From positions 1 to 64,000 of the forward strand of contig QHSL01000072.1 of NCBI GenBank assembly GCA_003220435.1: DNA of 64,000 bases. The letters run 5' to 3'. This stretch comes from Candidatus Rokuibacteriota bacterium. GTDB taxonomy: Bacteria > Methylomirabilota > Methylomirabilia > Rokubacteriales > CSP1-6. Positions within the stretch are counted from its first letter, which is position 1, and every line of letters starts with the position of its first letter. The translations under genes and the position numbers were made by a program. The notes under the pieces are model-generated. The model had not been told where the DNA came from and made no database searches. It was given only the letters and a program-made list of their open reading frames with translations. Below, piece after piece: positions 9,078 through 19,787 of this stretch.

Positions 9078-10094
9078 GTGCTCGTGAACGATCAGAAGGG
9101 GCGGCTCGGTATCGTCCTGGCGCCCTTCGCCGCGCTCCCCGCGGCTGAGTTCGTGGCCGTCGCGCGCGAGACGGAGGCGCGCGGCTATCACATGGCGTGG
9201 ACCGGCGAGGCCTCGGGCTACGACGCGATCAGCCTCATGACCACGATCGCCGTCCACACCGAGCGGCTCCAGGTGGGCTCGGCGGTCCTGCCGGTCCAGA
9301 CGCGAACGCCGGTCGTCCTCGGCCAGACGGCGGCGACGCTCAACCACCTGGCGCCCGGCCGCGTCACGCTCGGCATCGGGCTCTCGAGCCGCGTCATCGT
9401 CGGGGACTGGCACGGGCTCGCCTTCGCGCCGGCGATCCAGCAGATCCGCGAAGCAGTGCAGGTCATCCGCATGGTCGCCTCCGGCGAGCGCGTCACCTTC
9501 GAGGGCAAGTTCTACCGGGTGAAGAACTTCCGGCTGACGGCGCCGCCGCCGGCCAGACCCGTGCGCGTCGCGCTGGCCGCGCTCGGCCCCGAGATGCTGG
9601 AGCTCGCCGGAGAGATCGCGGACGGCGTGGTCCTGAACTGGATCCCGCCGGAGACCGTCCCGGTCTCGATCCGGCACCTGGAAGTCGGCGCGCGCAAGGC
9701 GGGACGCACGCTCGCCGACTTCGAGATCGCGTCGTTCATCCGCACGTGCGTCACCGACGACGTGCCCGGGGCGCGCGAGGCGCTGGCGCGCGACATCACG
9801 GGCTACGCGACCGTGGACGCCTACGCGAGCTTCTTCCGGGTCGCCGGCTTCGCCGACGAGGTCGATGCGGTCAACGCCGCATGGCGGAGGGGCGACCGCG
9901 CCGGCGCGGTCAAGCAGGTGTCGCCACGGTTCCTCGACGGCCTCGGCGTCGTGGGGCCGGCGCCCTTCTGCCGCGAGCGCGTCGCCGAGTTCGCGCGCGC
10001 CGGGCTCACGCAGCCGGTGATTGTGCCGTTCGCTCACGGCGCCGGCGCCGAGGCGCGCGAGGCGCCGCTCCGCACCCTGCGCGCCTTCCCGTGA
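9078..10094 (+). CDS. LLM-class flavin-dependent oxidoreductase
   Basis: GYHMAWTGEASGYDAISLMTTIAVHTERLQVGSAVLPVQTRTPVVLGQTAATLNHLAPGRVTLGIG. Confidence 0.85.
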   Translation: MLVNDQKGRLGIVLAPFAALPAAEFVAVARETEARGYHMAWTGEASGYDAISLMTTIAVHTERLQVGSAVLPVQTRTPVVLGQTAATLNHLAPGRVTLGIGLSSRVIVGDWHGLAFAPAIQQIREAVQVIRMVASGERVTFEGKFYRVKNFRLTAPPPARPVRVALAALGPEMLELAGEIADGVVLNWIPPETVPVSIRHLEVGARKAGRTLADFEIASFIRTCVTDDVPGAREALARDITGYATVDAYASFFRVAGFADEVDAVNAAWRRGDRAGAVKQVSPRFLDGLGVVGPAPFCRERVAEFARAGLTQPVIVPFAHGAGAEAREAPLRTLRAFP

Positions 10095-10885
10095 CCGACG
10101 GATCCCCCCTCCGTGTCCTGGGAGTCATCCCCGCGCGTCTTCAGTCCACGCGGCTCCCGCGCAAGGTCCTACGCGAGATCGTCGGGAAGCCGCTGCTCGT
10201 CCACGTGTGGGAGGCGGCGCGCCGGGCGCCCGACCTCGACGACCTGCTGGTGGCCACCGATTCGCAAGAGGTCGTGAACGCCTGCACCAGCCACGGCATT
10301 CCCACGGTCATGACCTCGTCCGATCATCCGTCGGGAACGGACCGGATCTGGGAGGTCGCGCAGACGCGTGCCGCCGACGTCTACGTGAACATCCAGGGCG
10401 ACGAGCCGCTGACCATGCCCTCACACATCCGGCTGCTCGTCACGCCGTTTCGCGAGCGCCCGGACACCCAGGTGTCGACGCTGAAGATCCGCCTCCTGCC
10501 CGGCGAGGTCGACAACCCGAACGTGAACAAGGTCGTCTGCAGCGTCGACGGACGCGCGCTATACTTCTCCAAGTATCCCGTCCCGTATGACCGGGACGGG
10601 ATCGGCGTCGTCCGCTGGAAGCATCCGGGCTTCTACGCCTATCGCAAGGCGGCGCTCGACGCCTTTCATCACCTGCCGCCGTCGCCACTCGAGCTCACCG
10701 AGAAGCTCGAGCAGCTCAGATTCCTCGAGAACGGTATCGCGATCGTCGTGATGGAGACGACCGAGCCCACGATTGGCGTGGACACTGAAGCCGACCTGCG
10801 GGCCGTCGAGAATCTTCTGAGCGCTCGCGGGGCCGCGAAGGGCGGCCGCGCTACAGCCGATCGCGGTCCTCGCGATCAGCGGTAG
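10091..10885 (+). CDS. kdsB: 3-deoxy-manno-octulosonate cytidylyltransferase (GTG start)
   Basis: VLGVIPARLQSTRLPRKVLREIVGKPLLVHVWEAA...HPSGTDRIWEVA...VNIQGDEPL; overlaps the previous stop. Confidence 0.9.
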   Translation: MTDGSPLRVLGVIPARLQSTRLPRKVLREIVGKPLLVHVWEAARRAPDLDDLLVATDSQEVVNACTSHGIPTVMTSSDHPSGTDRIWEVAQTRAADVYVNIQGDEPLTMPSHIRLLVTPFRERPDTQVSTLKIRLLPGEVDNPNVNKVVCSVDGRALYFSKYPVPYDRDGIGVVRWKHPGFYAYRKAALDAFHHLPPSPLELTEKLEQLRFLENGIAIVVMETTEPTIGVDTEADLRAVENLLSARGAAKGGRATADRGPRDQR

Positions 10886-12084
10886 GCGCACGGCGGCACC
10901 GGCGTCCGGAAGGGCGCTTGAGTCAGATGCTGGCCGTGGGGGAAGAGCCGTAGCTGCCTCGGCGCAGGCGCGCTCGCGAGCCGCCGGCCGCGAAGCGACA
11001 GGAACCAGCCCGCCCGCGTGACGTCCACGCCGGCCGCTCGCAGATCTCCCGATCCGCGGATCACGGTGCGACGCCGCTCGGCAACGATCGTCCGGGCGGC
11101 CATTGGGCCGATCCCCGGCACGCGCACCAGCGCCTCGTACGGCGCGCGAGAGACCTCGAGGGGAAAGCGCTCCGGGTGGGCGAGCGCCCACGCGGTCTTC
11201 GGGTCGTCGTCGAGCGGCAGGTTGCCGTCGGCGCTGAAGACGAGCTCGTCGTAGCCGAAGCCGAACTGTCGGAGCAGGTGCTCGGCCTGATAGAGACGGA
11301 ACTCTCGCATCGCCGGCGTGGGGCGCCGCTCCGCGAACGGCGTCCCCACCACGGGCTGAAACGCGCTGAAGTGAGCGTGATGGAGGAGCCGCTCCCCTTC
11401 GAGTCGGGCAACGAGACCGAGGATCTCACGGTCTTTTTCGCCCGCGGCGCCGACCACGAACTGCGTGGTCGTGCCGACCGACGTGACGGCGGCCGGGTCA
11501 CCGAGCAGCCGGCGCTCTCGCATGAGGCGTCCGGCCCGCTCCAGGTTCGGCAGAAGGTCGCCCAGCAAGTCTTTCTCCCGGGCGAGGGCCCTCACATGGG
11601 TGTCGCCGGGCGCCTCGAGGTTCACCGACACGCGATTGGCCAGGCGAACGGCCGCGTCGACTTGGGCCGGTTCGGCGCCTGGCAGCAGCTTCAGATGGAT
11701 ATAACCGCTGAACTCCTCACGCCGGCGTAGCAGCTCGACGGCGGCAAGCATCCGATCCGTCATCTTCGCCGGGCGGCCCGGGACGCCCGATGTCAGGAAG
11801 AGCCCATCGGCGAGACCGCGGCGTCTCGCGTCCATGAACACGCGCGCAACCTCCTCGGGCGCCAAGAAGGTGCGCCTCACTTTTCCTCCGCAGAACGTGG
11901 GGCAGTAGCCACAGGACAGCGAGCAAGCATTCGTTTGCATGACGCGCATGAGACGTGTCGAGCCCTGACCGGGATGGCGTACCTTCGTGATCCCGACCGG
12001 ATCTCCGGGTCGCATGAGCGCGCCGGATGGTCCGTCACGGTCGGCGGTCTCCGAGAGGATCGTGACCCTGGTCCTCAGGTCCAT
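10876..12084 (-). CDS. Radical SAM protein with C-terminal helix-hairpin-helix (putative DNA modification/repair type)
   Basis: CSLSCGYCP cluster motif with further Cys (TFCGGK), C-terminal VRVPGIGPMAARTIVAERR HhH. Confidence 0.78.
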   Translation of the reverse strand: MDLRTRVTILSETADRDGPSGALMRPGDPVGITKVRHPGQGSTRLMRVMQTNACSLSCGYCPTFCGGKVRRTFLAPEEVARVFMDARRRGLADGLFLTSGVPGRPAKMTDRMLAAVELLRRREEFSGYIHLKLLPGAEPAQVDAAVRLANRVSVNLEAPGDTHVRALAREKDLLGDLLPNLERAGRLMRERRLLGDPAAVTSVGTTTQFVVGAAGEKDREILGLVARLEGERLLHHAHFSAFQPVVGTPFAERRPTPAMREFRLYQAEHLLRQFGFGYDELVFSADGNLPLDDDPKTAWALAHPERFPLEVSRAPYEALVRVPGIGPMAARTIVAERRRTVIRGSGDLRAAGVDVTRAGWFLSLRGRRLASAPAPRQLRLFPHGQHLTQAPFRTPVPPCAYR

Positions 12085-12285
12085 GGGCGACTACTATACA
12101 CGAGATGAGTGGTTCTGGTCACCGGTTTCGGTTCGTTGACGGCTCAAACGAATTCCGCCTGCACCCGAACATCGGAGTCGGTGGCCCTCGAGTGGCCCTC
12201 GAATCAGCGCGGGCGTAGACTCGGAAGCGAGAGCGGACACGGCAGGTTTCGTCGGCAGGTAACAACGCACCAAGGGGGAGACCAC

Positions 12286-12810
12286 ATGATCGCAAGACGC
12301 ACGTCGGTCGGAATCCTTGCCGCTTTGGTTGGGGCTTTCCTCGTCAGCGGTGTCGCCGCTCCCGCGTCGGCTCAGCAGCCGCCGAGCGAGACGAGGCCCA
12401 AGGCCCGGGAGGCGGTGAAGAAGGCGCACATGCAATGGGAGTCTCTGACACCGGAGCAGCAGGAGGCGCTGAAGGCCACCTGGAAAACCGAAGCCGAACA
12501 GACCAAGGCGAAGTGGCAGGCGATGACTCCCGAGCAGCAGCAACAGGCCATCGCCCAGACGAAAACCAAAGCCACGACCGCGGCGAAGCAGTGGGAGTCG
12601 TTGACCCCTGAGCAAAAAGAGGCGATGAAGGCGACCTGGAAGACGGACGCAACTCAAGCCAAGGCAAAGTGGCAGTCGATGACCCCTGAGCAGCGGCAGC
12701 AAGCGATCGCGGAACTGAAGACCAAGGCCCAGACTGCGACGCAGACCAAGGCTCAGACGGCGCCACCGGCCACACCGCAGAGCACGCCACCGGCCACGCC
12801 GAAGCAGTAA
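12286..12810 (+). CDS. Secreted repeat protein, unknown function
   Basis: Signal peptide ending APASAQQ; two approximately 52-aa repeats (QWESLTPEQQEALKATWKT... / QWESLTPEQKEAMKATWKT...); RBS gggggag. Confidence 0.7.
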   Translation: MIARRTSVGILAALVGAFLVSGVAAPASAQQPPSETRPKAREAVKKAHMQWESLTPEQQEALKATWKTEAEQTKAKWQAMTPEQQQQAIAQTKTKATTAAKQWESLTPEQKEAMKATWKTDATQAKAKWQSMTPEQRQQAIAELKTKAQTATQTKAQTAPPATPQSTPPATPKQ

Positions 12811-12892
12811 GACGTCGGAGAGCCGCAGACCAGACGCGAGACCGAGGCCGGCCCCGGAGGCGGTGCCGGTTCTCGGTCCCTCGCGTGACGTC

Positions 12893-13933
12893 CTAGCCCG
12901 ACCGCGCGCCCCCGACGTCCCGCAACTCCGCCGCCCTCACCTGTACCGGGATCCGGATCCCCTCGACGCCCAGACGCCGAAGGATGCGCTTGCGCAACTC
13001 GTGCTGCACGGGGAACTGATCGGTGAACGACGCCACCTGGCACGAAAGCGTGAAATCGAGTGAGAAGTCGCCGAAGCCGGGGATCAGCCGCGCCGAGGGC
13101 GAGGGGCTGGCCATCAGCCCCGCCACCTCGCCGACCGCGCCGGTCGCCTCCTCGACCAGGAGGCGCTCGACCAGCTCGACGTCCGAGCCGTAGTCCACGC
13201 TGACGCGGATCAGCAGCGTCAGTCGCGGGTCGGGCATGTCGTAGTTGGTGATGATCGACTCTGCCACGCGCTTGTTCGGAATCGTCACCACCATGTTCTG
13301 AAGCATGCGCACCCGCGTCGAGCGCCATCCGATGTCGACCACATAGCCCTCGACGGTGTCGGCGACCTTCACGTAGTCGCCGACGCGGATCGGCTTGTCG
13401 GCGAGCAGGTGGGCGCCGGCGAAGAAGTTCGACAGCGTGTCCTGCAGCGCCAAAGCCACGGCCAGACCGCCCACCCCCAGCGCGGTGAGGATCGGCGTGA
13501 TCTGGATTCCGAGCGCGGCGAGCAACACCAGGAATCCCACGATGAGAACGACGCCGCGGACCACGGCCTGGCCGAGCCCGGTGATGGGGCCCCCGAGCGC
13601 CTGCCGCTCGCTCGCGCGCTGGATCAGCGTGCTCAAGATGCCGGCGACGGTCAGCGTCACCGACAGGATGATCGCGACTTCGAGGATGAGGCCGAGCTGC
13701 TGGGAGAGGCGCCGGGGCAGCTGCTCGGTCTCGCCGGCGACGTCGATGGAGATCCACAGGCCAAGGACGACGGACCAGAGGATCGAGGGCACCCGCACCG
13801 CCTGGGCCAGCGAGGACCAGCCGTTCGGCGCGCGCGACCACCGGCGGATTCCCGAGAGCAGCAGGGCGCGGACGAGCAGCGCGATCACAGTGGCGGCGGA
13901 GAAGAGAAGGGCCGGCCACACGAGATACCGCAT
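12893..13933 (-). CDS. MscS-family mechanosensitive ion channel
   Basis: VGGLAVALALQDTLSNFFAGAHLLADKPIRVGDYVKV...VEGYVVDIGWRSTRVRMLQNMVVTIPNKRVAES. Confidence 0.92.
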   Translation of the reverse strand: MRYLVWPALLFSAATVIALLVRALLLSGIRRWSRAPNGWSSLAQAVRVPSILWSVVLGLWISIDVAGETEQLPRRLSQQLGLILEVAIILSVTLTVAGILSTLIQRASERQALGGPITGLGQAVVRGVVLIVGFLVLLAALGIQITPILTALGVGGLAVALALQDTLSNFFAGAHLLADKPIRVGDYVKVADTVEGYVVDIGWRSTRVRMLQNMVVTIPNKRVAESIITNYDMPDPRLTLLIRVSVDYGSDVELVERLLVEEATGAVGEVAGLMASPSPSARLIPGFGDFSLDFTLSCQVASFTDQFPVQHELRKRILRRLGVEGIRIPVQVRAAELRDVGGARSG

Positions 13934-13960
13934 GGCGCTACATGCTATCGTAGTTCGCCC

Positions 13961-15190
13961 ATGAGTCAGCGCGGACTCTTCTACGGCTGGGTGATCCTCG
14001 CCGCCGCCGCCACCGTCGTCGCCATCGGCCAGGGCGCGCTGTTCTCGCTCGGCATCTTCCTCAAGCCACTCGAAGAATCGATGCGCTGGAGCCGGAGCGC
14101 GATCTCGGTGATCGCCCTCATCAACTGGATGGCGATGGGCGCGGGCTCCTTCTTCTGGGGCGCCGTGTCCGACCGGCTCGGGAGCCGCGTCGTGACGATC
14201 GCGGGCGGCGCGCTACTGGGCCTGGGCCTGGTGCTGTCGAGCCGGGCAACCGCGCTCTGGCATCTCCACGTGACGTTCGGCCTGGCGGTCGGCTTCGCGG
14301 CGGGCGCGTTCTTGACGCCGCTCTCGGCGACGGCGACGAAGTGGTTCACCACGAACCGCGGGCTCGCTGTAGGCATCGTGTCCGCCGGCGGCGGCGCCGG
14401 GATGCTCCTGATCTCACCCCTCGCCCGCTGGCTCACCTCGGCGTTCGACTGGCGGGTCGCGATGCTCGTGCTGGGCGACCTGGCGTGGCTGGTGACGATT
14501 CCGGTCGCGCTGCTGATCCGGAACGCGCCGGCCGAGATGGGCGCGGTCGCGCTCGGCGGCGCCGCGGCGGCTCATCGCGACTTCTCCACCGTCCAGGTCC
14601 TGCGCGCGCCACAGTTCTGGGCGATCGCGCTCACACACTTCGCGTGCTGCGCCGCGCACGCCGGACCGATCTTCCACATGGTGACCCACGCGATCGACCA
14701 GGGCGTGCCGGCCATGCTCGCCGCGACCGTCCTCGGGGTCTCCGGGCTCTCGTCGATCGCCGGACGGATCGGTTGTGGACTGATCGCCGACCGCTACGGA
14801 GCCAAGCTCACGCTGGTCGTCGGGCTCGCGCTCCAGGCCGTGATGGTCGTCTCGTACCTCTTCACGCGCGACGCGTGGAGTTTCTACGCCGCCGCGGTGG
14901 TGTTCGGGGTCTCGTACGGCGGGGTCATGCCCCTCTATGCCCTCGTCACGCGCGAGTACTTCGGCGAACGAGTGATGGGCTCGGCCTATGGCGCCGTGTT
15001 CCTGGTCTCGACGGTCGGGATGGGGATCGGGGCGTGGGCGGGCGGGTGGATCCACGATGCCATGGGAACCTACGCGTGGCTCTTCATCGGCTCCGCCGCG
15101 ATCGGGGGGATGGCGATGCTCATCGCGCTGACGTTCCGGCCGCCCCGCCTCACGGTGTCGCCGGCGCCGGTTCCCGCGGTGGTCCGCTAG
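13961..15190 (+). CDS. MFS transporter (oxalate:formate antiporter-like)
   Basis: FYGWVILAAAATVVAIGQGALFSLGIFLKPLEE...GAVSDRLGSRVV; 12 TM pattern. Confidence 0.87.
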   Translation: MSQRGLFYGWVILAAAATVVAIGQGALFSLGIFLKPLEESMRWSRSAISVIALINWMAMGAGSFFWGAVSDRLGSRVVTIAGGALLGLGLVLSSRATALWHLHVTFGLAVGFAAGAFLTPLSATATKWFTTNRGLAVGIVSAGGGAGMLLISPLARWLTSAFDWRVAMLVLGDLAWLVTIPVALLIRNAPAEMGAVALGGAAAAHRDFSTVQVLRAPQFWAIALTHFACCAAHAGPIFHMVTHAIDQGVPAMLAATVLGVSGLSSIAGRIGCGLIADRYGAKLTLVVGLALQAVMVVSYLFTRDAWSFYAAAVVFGVSYGGVMPLYALVTREYFGERVMGSAYGAVFLVSTVGMGIGAWAGGWIHDAMGTYAWLFIGSAAIGGMAMLIALTFRPPRLTVSPAPVPAVVR

Positions 15191-15197
15191 TCGCATT

Positions 15198-15247
15198 GGC
15201 GCAATTGCGCCGTGGGCGGTTGACACCTCCGAGCCTGGGATGATACT
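15198..15247 (+). promoter_or_regulatory. Palindrome plus sigma70-like promoter upstream of the sugar ABC operon
   Basis: Perfect palindrome GGCGCAATTGCGCC (15198-15211), TTGACA (15220-15225), 16-nt spacer, GATACT (15242-15247). Confidence 0.5.
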
Positions 15248-15313
15248 AGTTCGTCGCTTTTCTCAGAGGTTAGAGCGCGCCCGGTTCGGCAATCCTGATC
15301 AAGGAGGATCCGC

Positions 15314-16648
15314 ATGGACGCTCAGGGGATGAATCGCCGTCATTTCCTCAAGGTCTCCGGGACGGCGGCCGCCGTTCTGACCACCGGGATCGAGGGCATC
15401 GTGGCCGCGCGCCGGGCTCCCGCCTGGGCGCAGGGCACCAAGCTCCACATCGTTCGCTGGGTCGACTTCATTCCCGAGGCCGACGTCGAGCTGAAGCGCC
15501 AGGCGCCGGAAGCGTCGAAGGCGCTGGGGGCCGAGATCACCTTCGAGTTCATCAACGCCAACGACCTGCAACCGCGCATCACGGCCGCGATCCAGTCGGG
15601 GTCCGGCGCCGACATCATCCAGATGCTGTGGAACTGGCCTCAGCTCTACGCCAACTCGCTCGTCGACATCTCCGACGTGGCCGAGCCGATCGGCAAGGCG
15701 CAGGGCGGCTACTACGACGTCTTCAGCTCGACCGCCAAGGTCGGCGGCAAGTGGCTCGCGGTGCCCCACGGCACCGGCGGAAACGCTGTCGCGTATCGGC
15801 GCTCGTGGTTCAACGAGATCGGCGTCAAGGAATTCCCGAAAACCTGGGACGAGTACCGCGAGGTCGGCAAGAAGCTCAAGGCCAAGGGCAAGCCCATCGG
15901 TCAGGCGCTCGGTCACAGCTTCGGCGATCCGCCGACCTTCGCCTACCCGTTCCTGTGGGACTTCGGCGGCGCCGAGGTCGACGCAACCGGAAAGAAAGTC
16001 GCGATCAACTCGAAGGGCACGATCGAGTCCGTGAAGTTCCTGCAGGCGTTCTGGAAGGACGCCTGCGACGAGGGCGGGCTGGCCTGGGACGACACCAACA
16101 ACAACCGCGCCTTCCACGCCGGCGAGATCAGCGCGACGCTCAACGGCGCCTCGATCTACATCGTCGCCAAGCGCCAGAAGGACAAGATCAAGGACGAAAA
16201 GGGCGAGCCGCTCTGGCAGGACATCGAGCACGCGGCGCTGATGCCCAAGGGGCCGGCCGGACAGTTCGCCCTCTACGCGGCCTTCCAGCACGCCGTGATG
16301 AAGTACTCGAAGAACCAGAAGCTCGCCAAGGAGTTCTTGAAGTGGCTGCATCAAGACGCGAACTACGGGAAGTGGTTCGAGGTCAACGAGGGCTACAGCG
16401 TGGGCGCCACCAAGAAGTGGGAGGACCACCCGATGTGGGCCAAGGTGGACAAGCCGCTGCAGGTCTTCCGGCAGGCGGCCCGCCTGACGCGCGCCTTCGG
16501 GCACCCGGGGCCGGCGACGGCCAAGGCCACCGAGGCCTACACCAAGTACATCATCGTCGACATGTACGCCAAGGCCGTGCAGGGCATGAAGGCCGAGGAC
16601 GCGGTGAAATGGGCCGAGGGCGAGCTCAAGAAGATCTACGAAGGCTGA
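15314..16648 (+). CDS. ABC transporter substrate-binding protein, carbohydrate type, Tat-like signal
   Basis: NRRHFLKVSGTAAAVL leader; extracellular binding-protein family 1 pattern; permeases downstream. Confidence 0.87.
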   Translation: MDAQGMNRRHFLKVSGTAAAVLTTGIEGIVAARRAPAWAQGTKLHIVRWVDFIPEADVELKRQAPEASKALGAEITFEFINANDLQPRITAAIQSGSGADIIQMLWNWPQLYANSLVDISDVAEPIGKAQGGYYDVFSSTAKVGGKWLAVPHGTGGNAVAYRRSWFNEIGVKEFPKTWDEYREVGKKLKAKGKPIGQALGHSFGDPPTFAYPFLWDFGGAEVDATGKKVAINSKGTIESVKFLQAFWKDACDEGGLAWDDTNNNRAFHAGEISATLNGASIYIVAKRQKDKIKDEKGEPLWQDIEHAALMPKGPAGQFALYAAFQHAVMKYSKNQKLAKEFLKWLHQDANYGKWFEVNEGYSVGATKKWEDHPMWAKVDKPLQVFRQAARLTRAFGHPGPATAKATEAYTKYIIVDMYAKAVQGMKAEDAVKWAEGELKKIYEG

Positions 16649-16664
16649 TCGACAGGTAGATGGC

Positions 16665-17633
16665 TTGAAGAATCCGATCGCCGGAGGCGCGGGGAGCGCC
16701 GCCCGAGTCGAGGTGGCGCTCCCGCACTCCGGCGCCGTGCGGCGACGCGCGTTCGAGCGCCTCCTCGAAAACGAGAGGCTCCTGGCCTTCGCCCTCCTCA
16801 CCCCGACCGTCGTTCTTCTCGGGGCGTTCATCGCCTACCCGTTCGTGATGGGGGTGTGGTTCTCGCTGTCGGACATCAGCGTCGGTCAGCCCGCGCACTT
16901 CGTCGGCCTCAAGAATTTCGTGAAGGCCTGGAACGACTCGATCTTCCGCACGGCGTTTTGGAACACCACCGTCTACACGTTCTGGGCGACGATCTTCAAG
17001 CTGGCGCTCGGCATGTGGCTCGCGATCATCCTCAACCGGCACTTCCGCGGCAAGCGCCTGGTCCGCGCGTCGATGCTGCTCCCGTTCATCATCCCGACCG
17101 TCCTGTCGACCTTCGCGTGGCGCTGGATGTTCGATCCGACCTTCAGCGTCCTCAACTGGACTCTGTACAAGATGGGCGTGATCGTCACCAAGCTCCCATT
17201 CCTGTCCAACGGCGACTGGGCGCTCTGGTGCGCGATCGCGGTCAACACCTGGCGCGGCATGCCGTTCTTCGCGATCACGCTGCTGGCCGGGCTGCAGACG
17301 ATCAACACGGACCTGCACGAGGCGGCGTCGCTCGACGGCGCCAATGGCTGGAAGCGGTTCTGGCACGTGACCTGGCCGCTGCTGAAGCCGGTCACCGTCG
17401 TCGTCGTGGTGTTCTCGATCATCCAGACGTTCTCCGATTTCCAGCTGATCTACGTCCTGACCGGCGGCGGCCCCGCGAACTCCACGCACCTGCTGGCGAC
17501 CTACGCCTACCAGATCGGCGTGGCCACGGGCCTCCTCGGTGAGGGCGCCGCGATCTCCCTCTTCATGCTCCCCGTTCTCTTCCTCGTCGTCTGGGCGCAG
17601 CTCCGCTACCTCCGCAAACTCGAGGGCGCATGA
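16665..17633 (+). CDS. ABC sugar permease (MalF/UgpA-like)
   Basis: EAASLDGANGWKRFWHVTWPLLKP EAA motif. Confidence 0.9.
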   Translation: MKNPIAGGAGSAARVEVALPHSGAVRRRAFERLLENERLLAFALLTPTVVLLGAFIAYPFVMGVWFSLSDISVGQPAHFVGLKNFVKAWNDSIFRTAFWNTTVYTFWATIFKLALGMWLAIILNRHFRGKRLVRASMLLPFIIPTVLSTFAWRWMFDPTFSVLNWTLYKMGVIVTKLPFLSNGDWALWCAIAVNTWRGMPFFAITLLAGLQTINTDLHEAASLDGANGWKRFWHVTWPLLKPVTVVVVVFSIIQTFSDFQLIYVLTGGGPANSTHLLATYAYQIGVATGLLGEGAAISLFMLPVLFLVVWAQLRYLRKLEGA

Positions 17634-17662
17634 TGGCGAGCACCGAAAGACGAGGGGCATGC

Positions 17663-17746
17663 GCGGCCGAAACGGTTGTCCGCGCGGGCCGAAGGGTCCT
17701 CCGAGCGGGCCGAAGGGTTGTCCGCGGAGGTCGAAGGGTTGTCCGC
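17663..17746. repeat. Tandem repeat, four units of about 21 bp (consensus gcgggccgaagggttgtccgc)
   Basis: Units at 17663, 17684, 17705, 17726 read directly from sequence; lies between two permease genes. Confidence 0.85.
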
Positions 17747-17812
17747 GGAGCGGAGCCACCAGCATCTACAGCAGGCCACCCTCGGTCCGCACCGGCCTGG
17801 AGCCCTCGGTAA

Positions 17813-18664
17813 ATGGTCATCGAAAGACGTTGGAAGAAGTGGGTGTTCTTCTACATCCCGCTGACCGTGTTCGTGGTGGGCACGCTGTTCCCGTTCTACT
17901 GGATGACCGTCACCGCGATCCGGCCCGACGCCGAGCTCTACCGTTCGTGGCGGGCGGTGAACAACGCGCCGTTCTGGACGCTCCATCCGACCTTCGAGCA
18001 CTTCCGAGACCTGCTGGCGAAGACCACGTTTCCCCGGTGGCTCCTGAACACGTTCTATATCGCGGTGGCCTCGACGGCGATCTCGCTCCTGTGTGGGCTG
18101 CTGGCGGGCTACGCACTGGCTCGGCTCCGGTTCCCGATGGCCGGCGCGCTCGGCACCTCCATCTTCGTGACCTACCTGGTGCCGCCGACGCTCCTGTTCA
18201 TTCCGCTCGCGGACATCATCCGGGACTTCCAGCTCGGCAATACGCCGTGGGCGCTGATCCTCACCTACCCGACGTTCCTGATCCCATTTTGCACGTGGCT
18301 CCTCATGGGGTACTTCAAGACCATCCCCAAGGAGCTGGAGGAGTGCGCGCGCATCGACGGAGCCACCCGCGTCGGTGCGATGACGCGCATCATCTTCCCG
18401 ATCGCGGTTCCGGGAATCCTGTCGGCCGGCATCTTCGCGTTCACCCTGTCGTGGAACGAGTTCATCTACGCGCTCATCTTCCTGTCGTCGCCCGAGCGCA
18501 AGACCGTGCCGGTCGGCGTGGTGTCCGAGCTGATCCGCGGCGACATCTACTTCTGGGGTCAGCTGATGGCCGGCGCGCTGCTCGGCTCGATCCCGGTGGC
18601 CCTCGTCTATTCCTTCTTTGTCGAGTACTATGTCACCGGCCTGACCGGCTCGGTGAAAGGCTAG
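17813..18664 (+). CDS. ABC sugar permease (MalG/UgpE-like)
   Basis: ECARIDGATRVGAMTRIIFPIAVPG EAA motif. Confidence 0.9.
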   Translation: MVIERRWKKWVFFYIPLTVFVVGTLFPFYWMTVTAIRPDAELYRSWRAVNNAPFWTLHPTFEHFRDLLAKTTFPRWLLNTFYIAVASTAISLLCGLLAGYALARLRFPMAGALGTSIFVTYLVPPTLLFIPLADIIRDFQLGNTPWALILTYPTFLIPFCTWLLMGYFKTIPKELEECARIDGATRVGAMTRIIFPIAVPGILSAGIFAFTLSWNEFIYALIFLSSPERKTVPVGVVSELIRGDIYFWGQLMAGALLGSIPVALVYSFFVEYYVTGLTGSVKG

Positions 18665-18690
18665 TCGCTACAGACTAAGGAGACACCTCC

Positions 18691-19782
<1,092 letters not shown>

Positions 19783-19787
19783 ATCGC

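Noticed and set aside
7773-10037. 754-aa minus-strand ORF opposite the DMT permease and LLM genes
   Set aside because: Antisense shadow; low-complexity Arg/Glu/His-rich translation.
17539-18678. 379-aa plus ORF bridging two ABC permeases
   Set aside because: Out-of-frame reading of both permeases joined through the 21-bp repeat array.
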